Below are positions 51,362-59,567 of a stretch of DNA of 64,000 nt, one piece after another. The notes below the pieces were generated by a model. That model worked only from the letters and a program-made list of their open reading frames with translations, made no database searches and was not told where the DNA came from. The position numbers and the translations under genes are program-made. Source of the DNA: Bradyrhizobium altum (GTDB lineage Bacteria; Pseudomonadota; Alphaproteobacteria; Rhizobiales; Xanthobacteraceae); the NCBI RefSeq assembly GCF_020889705.1, contig NZ_JACMYP010000001.1, positions 124,001-188,000 on the forward strand. The letters are read 5' to 3'. Every line of letters begins with the position of its first letter. The stretch's first letter is position 1.

Positions 51362-52645
51362 ATGAGGCTTCGGTTCAAGGCCACCCATGTCGTGTTGGCC
51401 ATGCTCTGCGTGATGTATTTCATCACCTATGTCGACCGCGTCAACATCGGCACCGCGGCCAGCGAGATCCAGCAGGAGCTTGGTCTGTCCAACACCGAGC
51501 TCGGTCTGGTGTTCTCGGCCTTCGCCTATCCGTATCTGCTGTTCCAGGTGATCGGCGGCTGGGTCGGCGATCGCTTCGGGCCGCGCCAGACCTTGTTCTG
51601 GTGCGGCATGATCTGGGCTGCGGCCACCATCATGACCGGCTTTGTCCATGGTCTCGCAGCGCTGTTCATCGCGCGCTTCGCGCTGGGGTTCGGCGAAGGC
51701 GCGACGTTCCCGACCGCGACGCGCGCCATGCAGTACTGGACGCCCGCGAACCGCCGCGGTTTCGCGCAAGGCCTGACACACGCGTTTGCGCGGCTCGGCA
51801 ACGCGGTGACCCCGCCGGTGGTCGCGCTTTTGATCCTCTGGCTGACATGGCGCGGTGCATTCGTGGTGCTCGGTGTCGTCAGTCTGATCTGGGGTATTGC
51901 GTGGGTCTGGTACTTCCGCAACGAGCCGGGCGACCATGGCTCCATCACCGCGGCCGAGCTTGCGACGTTGCCGCCGCGGCCGCAGGGCGAGCGGCCGAAG
52001 GTGCCCTGGGGACCGCTGTTGCAGCGGATGTGGCCGGTGACGCTGACATATTTCTGCTACGGTTGGTGCCTGTGGCTCTACCTCAACTGGCTGCCGCTGT
52101 TCTTCAAGAACAACTATAGCCTCGATCTGAAGAACTCGGCGCTGTTCGCATCCGGCGTGTTCTTTGCCGGCGTCGTTGGCGACAGCATCGGCGGCGTCAT
52201 CTCCGATCGCATCCTCGAGCGCACAGGCAATGTGCGGCTGGCGCGGCTCAGCGTGACGATCGTGGGATTCGCCGGCGCGCTGCTCTCGCTGATGCCGATC
52301 CTGTTCGTTCACGACATCACGGTGGTCGCGCTCTGCCTGTCGGCCGGCTTCTTCTGCGCCGAGCTCGTGATCGGCCCGATGTGGTCGATCCCGATGGACA
52401 TCGCGGCGAAATATTCCGGCACCGCCGCTGGGATCATGAACAGCGGTTCGGCGTTCGCGGCCATCGTCTCGCCGCTGGTTGCCGGTTTCGTCATCGACGC
52501 CACCGGAAACTGGTACCTGCCTTTCCTGATGTCGATGGGGCTGCTGCTGCTTGGTGGTTTCTCGGCGTTCCTGATGCACCCCGAGCGCCCCTTCGAGGAG
52601 GCGAGCGAACTGGCGGTGCAGGGGAAGGTGGTGGCCGCCGAATGA
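51362..52645 (+). CDS. MFS transporter, anion:cation symporter (ACS) type
   Basis: A 427-residue inner-membrane protein with about 12 helices. YVDRVNIGTAASEIQQEL, the 2-3 loop GGWVGDRFGPRQ and GEGATFPTATRAMQYWTP are typical ACS/hexuronate-type features. It is placed exactly between the two aminotransferase genes, suggesting it imports an organic acid substrate of this module. ATG at 51362 follows GGGGAGGGAT. Confidence 0.92.
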   Translation: MRLRFKATHVVLAMLCVMYFITYVDRVNIGTAASEIQQELGLSNTELGLVFSAFAYPYLLFQVIGGWVGDRFGPRQTLFWCGMIWAAATIMTGFVHGLAALFIARFALGFGEGATFPTATRAMQYWTPANRRGFAQGLTHAFARLGNAVTPPVVALLILWLTWRGAFVVLGVVSLIWGIAWVWYFRNEPGDHGSITAAELATLPPRPQGERPKVPWGPLLQRMWPVTLTYFCYGWCLWLYLNWLPLFFKNNYSLDLKNSALFASGVFFAGVVGDSIGGVISDRILERTGNVRLARLSVTIVGFAGALLSLMPILFVHDITVVALCLSAGFFCAELVIGPMWSIPMDIAAKYSGTAAGIMNSGSAFAAIVSPLVAGFVIDATGNWYLPFLMSMGLLLLGGFSAFLMHPERPFEEASELAVQGKVVAAE

Positions 52646-52773
52646 GAGGCTGCCGGCCTCGGGGAGCGCTGTCAGATATGCATGACGGCCCCCCGCCGGG
52701 CCTAGGACAAACCCGGCGAATAGTGATATGCGAGCGGCTTACCAAGACCGAGGCAAGACCGGGAAAGACGCTC

Positions 52774-53970
52774 ATGACCGTGCACACTGGAAGGCATTTT
52801 CTGCAGATTCCGGGACCGACCAACGTGCCGGACCGGGTGCTGCGGGCGATGGACATGCCGACCATGGACCATCGCGGTGCCGAATTCGCCGAGATCGGCT
52901 TTGCCGTGCTTTCTGCGATGCAGCGTGTGTTCCGCACCAAGCAGCCCGTGATCATCTATCCGTCGTCGGGGACCGGCGCCTGGGAAGCCGCGATCGTCAA
53001 CACGCTGCAGCCGGGCGACAAGGTCCTGATGTGCGAGACCGGCCAGTTCGCGGTGCTGTGGCACGGCATCGCCGACAAGTTCAAGCTCGACGTCGATTTC
53101 ATTCCGGGCGACTGGCGCCACGGCGCCGACCTTGAACAGATCGAGGCCAGATTGTCTGCCGACAAGGCGCACAAGATCAAGGCCGTCTGCGTGGTCCATA
53201 ACGAGACCTCGACCGCCTGCGTCACCTATCCGCGCGACGTCCGCAAGATCCTCGACACTTTGAAGCATCCGGCGCTCTTGATGGTCGACACCATCTCCGG
53301 CCTCGGCTCGCTGGAATATGAGCATGACGCCTGGGGCATCGACGTCTCGATCGCCGGCTCCCAGAAGGGGCTGATGCTGCCGCCCGGCCTCGGCTTCAAC
53401 GCCGTGTCGGAGAAGGCGCTTGCCGTGGCCAAGGCCAATCCGGGGATGCGCTCCTATTGGGATTGGCAGGAGGTCATCAACATCAACAAGGCCGGCACCT
53501 GGCCGTATACGCCCGCGACCAACCTGCTGTTCGGCCTGCGGGAGGCCGTGAAGATGCTGGGGGAGGAGGGGCTGGACAACGTCTTCGCCCGCCACAAGCG
53601 CCACAGCGAAGCGACGCGCGCCGCCATCAAGGTCTGGGGGCTGGAGACGCAGTGCCAGGAGCAGGGCGCGCATTCGCCGGCGCTGACCGCGGTGCGCGTG
53701 CCTGACGGCCACGACGCCGATCACTTCCGCAAGGTCGTGCTCGAGAATTTCGACATGTCGCTCGGCACCGGCCTCAACAAGGTCAAGGGTAAGGTGTTCC
53801 GGATCGGGCATATCGGTCACTTCAACGACCTGATGCTGATGGGTACGCTGTCCGGCGTCGAGATGGGTCTTGATCTGGCCAAGGTGCCGCATCGCAGCGG
53901 CGGAGTGCTGGCGGCGATGGACGTTCTGAAGGGGCGTGACGCCTTGCAGGCATCGAAAGCCGTTGCTTGA
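52774..53970 (+). CDS. PLP-dependent glyoxylate aminotransferase, paralogue 2
   Basis: A 398-residue class V aminotransferase closely related to the one at 50092: Lys198 (AGSQKGLMLPPGLGF), Asp172, and the same segments PGPTNVPDRVLRAMDMP and FPSSGTGAWEA-like YPSSGTGAWEA. ATG at 52774 is used; an in-frame ORF continues far upstream but overlaps the MFS gene. The pair may have different amino donors or acceptors. Confidence 0.92.
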   Translation: MTVHTGRHFLQIPGPTNVPDRVLRAMDMPTMDHRGAEFAEIGFAVLSAMQRVFRTKQPVIIYPSSGTGAWEAAIVNTLQPGDKVLMCETGQFAVLWHGIADKFKLDVDFIPGDWRHGADLEQIEARLSADKAHKIKAVCVVHNETSTACVTYPRDVRKILDTLKHPALLMVDTISGLGSLEYEHDAWGIDVSIAGSQKGLMLPPGLGFNAVSEKALAVAKANPGMRSYWDWQEVININKAGTWPYTPATNLLFGLREAVKMLGEEGLDNVFARHKRHSEATRAAIKVWGLETQCQEQGAHSPALTAVRVPDGHDADHFRKVVLENFDMSLGTGLNKVKGKVFRIGHIGHFNDLMLMGTLSGVEMGLDLAKVPHRSGGVLAAMDVLKGRDALQASKAVA

Positions 53971-54016
53971 GTAGGCCGGCCTGAAACCTTATCGCAAAGA
54001 ACAGAAAGAGCGAGAC

Positions 54017-54814
54017 ATGAACGCGCCTGTCGCACCGACCGAAGACCTGATCTACTCCGTCGCGGACGGGATCGCGCGCATCACCTTCAACCGGCCGCAG
54101 GCCCGCAACGCGCTGACCTTTGCGATGTATGAGCAGATGGCCTCGATCTGCGAGAACATCAATCAGGACCACTCCATCAAGGCGCTGATCCTGACCGGTG
54201 CGGGCGAGAAGGCGTTCGCCTCGGGCACCGACATCTCGCAGTTCCGGGCGTTCAAGACCGCGCAGGATGCGCTGGATTATGAGGCGCGGATCGACCGCGT
54301 GCTGGGTACGCTCGAACAGTGCCGTGTGCCCGTCATCGCGGCGATTGCCGGCGCGTGCACCGGCGGCGGCGCCGGCATCGCCGCATGCTGCGATATCCGC
54401 ATCGGCACCGAGGCGACCCGGATCGGCTTCCCGATCGCGCGCACGCTCGGCAACTGCCTCTCGATGTCCAACATCTCGCGGCTGGTCTCGTTGATCGGCC
54501 CGGCGCGGACCAAGGATCTGATCTTCAAGGCGCGCCTGGTCGAGGCGCCCGAAGCACTGGCGCTCGGGCTGTTGAACGAAGTCGTCCCCGACGTGGAAAC
54601 CTTGCAGCGCCGCGCCACCGAGACCGCGCAGCTCGTCGCCGGCCATGCGCCGATCACGTTAGAGGTGACCAAGGAAGCGGTGCGCCGCATCCGCCGCACG
54701 CTGTCGCGCGACGAAGGCGAAGACCTGATCCTGCGCGCCTACATGAGCGAGGATTTCCGCGAGGGCATGGACGCCTTCCTCAATAAGCGGACGCCGAACT
54801 TCAAGGGCAAGTAA
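54017..54814 (+). CDS. Enoyl-CoA hydratase/isomerase family protein (second copy)
   Basis: A 265-residue crotonase-fold protein: RPQARNALTFAMYEQM, the oxyanion segments AFASGTDISQF and GACTGGGAGIAACCDIRIG, and LGNCLSMSNISRLVSLIG. The usual second catalytic glutamate region reads FPIARTLGNCL, so the chemistry may differ from hydration. ATG at 54017 after a GAGCGAGAC leader. Last gene of the aminotransferase group. Confidence 0.92.
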   Translation: MNAPVAPTEDLIYSVADGIARITFNRPQARNALTFAMYEQMASICENINQDHSIKALILTGAGEKAFASGTDISQFRAFKTAQDALDYEARIDRVLGTLEQCRVPVIAAIAGACTGGGAGIAACCDIRIGTEATRIGFPIARTLGNCLSMSNISRLVSLIGPARTKDLIFKARLVEAPEALALGLLNEVVPDVETLQRRATETAQLVAGHAPITLEVTKEAVRRIRRTLSRDEGEDLILRAYMSEDFREGMDAFLNKRTPNFKGK

Positions 54815-54867
54815 AGTGGCGATTGCGGCGACTTAGGACCGCAGGCTGGCTGAACCGAGTTCTCCGT

Positions 54868-54970
54868 CGTCATTCCGGGGCGTGCGAAGCACGAGCCCGG
54901 AATCCATTGGGCCGCATCACGTGTAGTCAAATGGATTCCGGGCTCTCGCTTCGCGAGCCCCGGAATGACG
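54868..54970. repeat. 41-bp inverted repeat (Bradyrhizobium-type intergenic palindrome)
   Basis: The arm at 54868-54908 (CGTCATTCCGGGG...) is repeated in inverted form at 54930-54970 with few mismatches, around a 21-base loop. Typical of dispersed MITE-like elements. Confidence 0.75.
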
Positions 54971-54998
54971 GAGGACTGAGCGGGCGCGCCCCCTACAT

Positions 54999-55019
54999 CT
55001 GAGTTGCCCGACGGCGCAA
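54999..55019 (-). repeat. Dispersed promoter-like repeat, copy 5
   Basis: On the minus strand the core is CGTCGGGCAACTCAG preceded by TTGCGC, a weaker -35 match than copy 3. It marks the start of a large repeat block. Confidence 0.7.
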
Positions 55020-55030
55020 GCCCCCTTTGC

Positions 55031-55460
55031 AAAAATATTTCGGTTTATCGTAACGGAAACTCAGTGTATGGTTGCCCTGTCTCACCCGACCGAGGGGCGG
55101 GTCGCGATCGTCACGAAACGCGGTGTGGGATGCGGTGGACGCTGATGGCGCAACTGACGAGTGCGCATGAGGCGGACGGCGAAGTCGTGTGGTCCTGACG
55201 CCCTAGCGGCAGGTGTCCTCTCGCAAGATGCAACGCGTGTTGCGAGGGCGGTGACAAGCAAGCCCAGTCTCACCGGGGAGAGCACGAAGTAAGCCGTAAC
55301 CCATCGCGCAGGGAAAGCCGGAGTTCCCGGTTACACCTGTGGTCCTACCTCCCGTGCTTCCTGTTGCACGGGACCCATGGGTGCGATCGGCACCCGGCTT
55401 TCCCTGCGCCCTCTGTTCGAGAGAGGGCGGAACGAGAAGCAAGGCTCGGGCAAATCATGT
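55031..55460. repeat. Large dispersed repeat block without genes
   Basis: About 430 bases, including TGGTTGCCCTGTCTCACCCG, the CACGAAACGCGG and CGCAGGGAAAGCCGG segments and a CGGCTTTCCCTGCGCCC end, that I recognise from many Bradyrhizobium genomes. The ORFs here are not credible. Together with its neighbours it fills most of the 1 kb gap between 54815 and 55817. Confidence 0.6.
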
Positions 55461-55510
55461 CGCGAGAAGGCATATGCGCGACTCGCAGATCGCTCCACAA
55501 ATTCGGTGTC

Positions 55511-55636
55511 GTCCCGGGCAAGCGAAGCGCGACCCGGGACCCATTACCACCGAACGTCATTGTTGCATAGCGCTGGAGCCACAACTCGCTTCAACAACGA
55601 ACGCCTGTGGTTATGGGTCCCTGCTTTCGCAGGGAC
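55511..55636. repeat. Further small palindromes near the TctC gene
   Basis: GTCCCGGGC...GACCCGGGAC (55511-55540) and GTCCCTGCTTTCGCAGGGAC (55617-55636, an 8-bp perfect stem) close the repeat region. The latter could act as a terminator-like structure on either strand. Confidence 0.55.
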
Positions 55637-55817
55637 GACAGCGAACAAGCGGCGCGCCTTTGGCCCCTAACAGAAAATGATGCCGCTACCTCATTCCAAA
55701 GTCATAGGTCATGCGGCAGTTCGGCGGCTTGAACTCACCTGCATTCTCGGCACAATGACACGAACCCGCCACCTCGACGGTTTTGCGAAGCCGAACAAAT
55801 AGATAAGGAAGAAACAC

Positions 55818-56804
55818 GTGGGACTGATTGTGAAAACCACGGCGGCCATCGCGGCGCTGCTGCTGAGCGCGCCGGCGTTCGCCGGCTGGGAGCCGAGCAA
55901 GCCGGTCGAGATCGTGGTTGCGGCGGGCGCCGGCGGTGCCTCCGACCAGATGGCGCGCATGATGCAGGCGGCGATCCAGAAGAACAATCTGATGAAGCAG
56001 CCGGTGGTGGTGTCGCTGAAGGGCGGCGCGTCGGGTGCGGAAGCGCTGATGTACATGAAGTCCAGCGAGGGCGATCCCAACAAGGTGCTGATCGCCTATT
56101 CGCTGATCTACATGCTGCCGCTCTCGGCCAAGATTCCCTTCAACTGGCGCGACCTGACGCCGGTGTCGGTGATCGCGCTCGACCAGTTCGTGTTGTGGGA
56201 CAATGCGTCGGGCCCCAAGACCGTCAAGGACTTCATTGCGGCCGCGAAGGCGGCGAGCGCGCCGTTCAAGATGGGCGGCACGGGCTCCAAGCGCGAAGAT
56301 CACGTGCTGACCGTCTTCATGGAGCAGAAGACCGGCGCAAAATTCTCCTACCTGCCGTACAAGTCCGGCGGCGAGGCCGCGACCCAGCTGGTCGGCGGCC
56401 ATACCGAATCCAACGTCAACAATCCGAGCGAGAACCTCGAGGTCTGGCGCGCCGGACAGGTTCGCGCGCTCTGCGTGTTCGACAAGGAGCGGATCTCCTA
56501 CAAGACCAAGGTGACCGACACGCAATCCTGGAACGATATCCCGACCTGCAAGGAAGAGGGGCTGGACGTGCAGTATCTGATGCTGCGCGCGATGTTCCTG
56601 CCGGGCAAGGTCACGCAGGAGCAGCAGGCATTCTATGCCGACCTGTTCCAGAAGGTGACGCAGACGGCGGAATACAAGGACTATATGGAGAAGCAGGCCT
56701 TGAAGCCGATCTTCCTCACCGGCAAGGATATGGTCGAGTTCCTCGAGGATGACGACAAGCTCAATGCCTCGCTGATGAACGCGGCAGGCTTTGTCGCGAA
56801 ATAG
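55818..56804 (+). CDS. Tripartite tricarboxylate transporter substrate-binding protein (TctC type)
   Basis: A 328-residue periplasmic binding protein with a signal peptide (VKTTAAIAALLLSAPAFA). The mature part has PVEIVVAAGAGGASDQMARM and SYLPYKSGGEAATQLVGGHT, a divergent Bug/TctC pattern. GTG start at 55818 after AAGGAAGAAAC. It belongs with the TctB and TctA genes at 59003 and 59568, separated by mtnP and mtnA. Ligand unknown. Confidence 0.9.
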   Translation: MGLIVKTTAAIAALLLSAPAFAGWEPSKPVEIVVAAGAGGASDQMARMMQAAIQKNNLMKQPVVVSLKGGASGAEALMYMKSSEGDPNKVLIAYSLIYMLPLSAKIPFNWRDLTPVSVIALDQFVLWDNASGPKTVKDFIAAAKAASAPFKMGGTGSKREDHVLTVFMEQKTGAKFSYLPYKSGGEAATQLVGGHTESNVNNPSENLEVWRAGQVRALCVFDKERISYKTKVTDTQSWNDIPTCKEEGLDVQYLMLRAMFLPGKVTQEQQAFYADLFQKVTQTAEYKDYMEKQALKPIFLTGKDMVEFLEDDDKLNASLMNAAGFVAK

Positions 56805-56852
56805 CGGTCGCGGTTTGCTTACCTTCGGGCCGGAATTGGCTTGCAAGCGGCA

Positions 56853-56876
56853 GCGGCGCAGTGATTATTGCGCCGC
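56853..56876. terminator. Hairpin between TctC and mtnP
   Basis: GCGGCGCA (56853-56860) pairs perfectly with TGCGCCGC (56869-56876). No T tract follows. It may stabilise or attenuate the upstream message. Confidence 0.4.
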
Positions 56877-56954
56877 AGTATGGCCGAACGTCCGGCGAGC
56901 CCCATCGGGCTGGGTCACCCCTCCGTCGCCGTTGCGGGACCGTGAGGAGCGATC

Positions 56955-57830
56955 ATGACCAAAGCCGTTCTCGGCATCATCGGCGGATCCGGCATCTACG
57001 ATCTGCCGGGCCTGGAAAGCGTCCGCGAGGAAGCCATCGCGAGCCCGTGGGGCGAGCCGTCGGCGCCGCTGCGCCGCGGCGAGATGGCGGGATTGCCGAT
57101 CGTGTTCCTGCCGCGACACGGCCAGGGACACGCGCTGTCGCCGTCCGACATCAACTATCGCGCCAATATCGATGTGCTGAAGCGGGCAGGGGTCACCGAT
57201 CTGGTGGCGCTGTCGGCGTGCGGCTCCTTCAAGGAAGAGCTGCCGCCGGGCACCTTTGTGCTGGTCGACCAGTTCGTCGATCGCACCCACAAGCGCGAGA
57301 GCTCGTTCTTCGGCAAGGGCTGCGTCGCGCATGTCTCGATGGCGCATCCGGTGTCGCCGCTGCTGGTGAAGCATCTCGCCGCCGCTGCCGAGGCCGAGCG
57401 CATCGCGTTCGCGCGCGGCGGCACCTATCTCTGCATGGAGGGGCCGCAATTCTCCTCGCTCGCCGAAAGCCTGACCTACAAGGCGCAGGGCTATTCGGTG
57501 ATCGGCATGACCAACATGCCGGAAGCCAAGCTCGCCCGCGAGGCCGAGATCTGCTACGCCAGCGTGGCGATGGTCACCGACTTCGACTGCTGGCATCCAG
57601 CCCATGATGCCGTGACGGTGCAGGATATCATCCGCGTGCTGAATTCGAACGCCGAGAAGGCCAAGGCGCTGGTCGCGCGTCTGGCGCGGGATTTTCCGCG
57701 CGAGCACGAGCCGTGTCCGATCCGTTCGGATCGCGCGCTGGACACCGCGCTGATCACCGCGCCCACCGCGCGTGATCCGCAGCTGCTTGCGAAGCTCGAT
57801 GCCGTTGCTGGAAGGGTGCTACGCGCATGA
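56955..57830 (+). CDS. mtnP: S-methyl-5'-thioadenosine phosphorylase
   Basis: A 291-residue purine-nucleoside-phosphorylase-family enzyme, which splits methylthioadenosine with phosphate into adenine and methylthioribose-1-phosphate. [46 protein letters not shown] and [20 protein letters not shown] are the characteristic segments. ATG at 56955 follows GTGAGGAGCG. Its stop overlaps the mtnA start (ATGA). Confidence 0.95.
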   Translation: MTKAVLGIIGGSGIYDLPGLESVREEAIASPWGEPSAPLRRGEMAGLPIVFLPRHGQGHALSPSDINYRANIDVLKRAGVTDLVALSACGSFKEELPPGTFVLVDQFVDRTHKRESSFFGKGCVAHVSMAHPVSPLLVKHLAAAAEAERIAFARGGTYLCMEGPQFSSLAESLTYKAQGYSVIGMTNMPEAKLAREAEICYASVAMVTDFDCWHPAHDAVTVQDIIRVLNSNAEKAKALVARLARDFPREHEPCPIRSDRALDTALITAPTARDPQLLAKLDAVAGRVLRA

Positions 57831-58930
57831 AAGTCGACGGACGCCATTTTCGCAGCATTTGGCTCGAGCCTGACGGCTGGTCTGTCGGCGCGATCGATCA
57901 GCGTCGGCTGCCGCATGAGTTCATTGTTGCGAGGATCACGAGCGCGGATGACGCCGGCGAGGCCATCAGCTCGATGCTGGTGCGCGGCGCGCCGCTGATC
58001 GGCGCGACCGCCGCCTACGGCATGGCGCTTGCGATGCGCGCCGATTCCTCCGATGCGGCGCTCGACCGGGCCGGCAAGATGCTGGCTGCGACCCGGCCGA
58101 CCGCGATCAATCTGAAGTGGGCGATCGACGAGATGCAACGCGCGCTCGCGCCGCTCGCCGCGTCGACCCGGGCGGAAGCTGCCTATGCGCGCGCCCGCGA
58201 GATCGCCGATGAGGACGTCGAGATCAACCGCGAGATCGGCCGCCACGGGCTCGGCCTGATCGAAAAAATCGCCGCGACCAAGAAGCCGGGCGAGCCGGTG
58301 AACGTGCTGACGCATTGCAATGCCGGCTGGCTTGCAACTGTCGATTGGGGAACGGCGACGTCACCGATCTACCAGGCGCATGATCGCGGCATTGCGATCC
58401 ATGTCTGGGTCGACGAGACGCGTCCGCGCAATCAGGGCGCTTCGCTCACCGCGTGGGAACTCGGTCATCACGGTGTGCCGCACACCGTGATTCCCGACAA
58501 CACCGGCGGCCATCTGATGCAGCACCGCATGGTCGACCTTGCGATCGTCGGGACCGACCGCGTCGCCGCCAATGGCGACGTCTGCAACAAGATCGGGACC
58601 TATCTGAAAGCGCTCGCCGCGCATGACAACGACGTGCCGTTCTACGTTGCGCTGCCGTCGCCGACCATCGACTTTAGTATCGACGATGGCGTCAGGCAGA
58701 TTCCGATCGAGCAGCGCGCTGCCAGCGAGGTGACGCACCTCACCGGGCGCACGGCGGACGGACGGATCGAGACCGTGCGCGTGGTTCCGGACGGCTCTTC
58801 CGTCGCCAATTTCGGCTTCGACGTCACGCCGGCGCGGCTGGTGACGGGATTGATCACCGAGCGCGGTGTGCTCGGCGCTGACCGTGCTGCGCTTGCGAGC
58901 GCCTTTCCCGAACGTTCCGGTGTTAGCTGA
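57827..58930 (+). CDS. mtnA: S-methyl-5-thioribose-1-phosphate isomerase
   Basis: A 367-residue Mtn[20 protein letters not shown] and NLKWAIDEM lie in the N-terminal half, and the catalytic pair is visible: Cys in [15 protein letters not shown] and Asp in [17 protein letters not shown]. It isomerises methylthioribose-1-phosphate to methylthioribulose-1-phosphate, the next step after MtnP. The other salvage genes (mtnB, mtnC, mtnD, mtnK) are not in the window. It is translationally coupled to mtnP. Confidence 0.95.
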   Translation: MKVDGRHFRSIWLEPDGWSVGAIDQRRLPHEFIVARITSADDAGEAISSMLVRGAPLIGATAAYGMALAMRADSSDAALDRAGKMLAATRPTAINLKWAIDEMQRALAPLAASTRAEAAYARAREIADEDVEINREIGRHGLGLIEKIAATKKPGEPVNVLTHCNAGWLATVDWGTATSPIYQAHDRGIAIHVWVDETRPRNQGASLTAWELGHHGVPHTVIPDNTGGHLMQHRMVDLAIVGTDRVAANGDVCNKIGTYLKALAAHDNDVPFYVALPSPTIDFSIDDGVRQIPIEQRAASEVTHLTGRTADGRIETVRVVPDGSSVANFGFDVTPARLVTGLITERGVLGADRAALASAFPERSGVS

Positions 58931-59002
58931 AGGCTGCATTGACGGTGATTGGATCAGCACGCTATCCCAATCGTTGCCCTCGCAACCCAGACCGTCCAGT
59001 CC

Positions 59003-59545
59003 ATGTCCAATACCGAACTTGAGATCGTCGTCGACGATCCGACCGCGCCTGAAGAGAATTCGCCCGCCGTCGTCAGCACCGGCGTCGTCGACGTCGTCGT
59101 CTCGCTGCTGCTGCTCGCGCTCGCATTGGTGCTCGGCTGGGACAATTGGCGCACCGGCGCATCGTGGGATTCGACCGGGCCGCAGCCCGGCTATTTTCCG
59201 TTCTATCTCTCGGTGATTCTCGGCGCCGTCAGCCTCTATGGTCTGGGCGCCGCCTTCGCCTCGCGCCGGGAAGCTGCCGAGACCTTTGTTACTCGCGCCC
59301 AGTTTCGCCGGGTGATGGCGGTGTTCGTGCCGACATTCCTGTTCTGCCTCGCCACCCAATATCTCGGCCTCTATGTTGCGAGCTTTCTCTTGATCGCGGG
59401 CTTCATGCGCCTCGTCGGCAAGATCGCGCTATGGAAGTCGCTGCTCACCGCCTTCGTCTTCACCGCCGCGATGTTCGTGACCTTCGACATCGCATTCGAC
59501 GTCATCATGCCGAAGGGCCCGCTCGAAGCGGCTCTCGGCCGCTAG
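59003..59545 (+). CDS. Tripartite tricarboxylate transporter small permease (TctB)
   Basis: A 180-residue membrane protein with four hydrophobic segments: VVVSLLLLALALVLGWDNW, FYLSVILGAVSLYGLGAAF and a C-terminal pair. GPQPGYFPFYLSVILG is a TctB signature. ATG at 59003. It begins 72 bases after mtnA, so it is probably in one operon with it. Confidence 0.9.
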   Translation: MSNTELEIVVDDPTAPEENSPAVVSTGVVDVVVSLLLLALALVLGWDNWRTGASWDSTGPQPGYFPFYLSVILGAVSLYGLGAAFASRREAAETFVTRAQFRRVMAVFVPTFLFCLATQYLGLYVASFLLIAGFMRLVGKIALWKSLLTAFVFTAAMFVTFDIAFDVIMPKGPLEAALGR

Positions 59546-59567
59546 CTAGCCGACAGGATTTCGAACC

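Noticed and set aside
55060-55670. Several short ORFs in the repeat block
   Set aside because: They follow repeated DNA, lack ribosome binding sites and have no protein-like composition.
56805-56954. SAM-type riboswitch upstream of mtnP
   Set aside because: Only a simple 8-bp hairpin is visible; I could not match the conserved bases of a SAM riboswitch.
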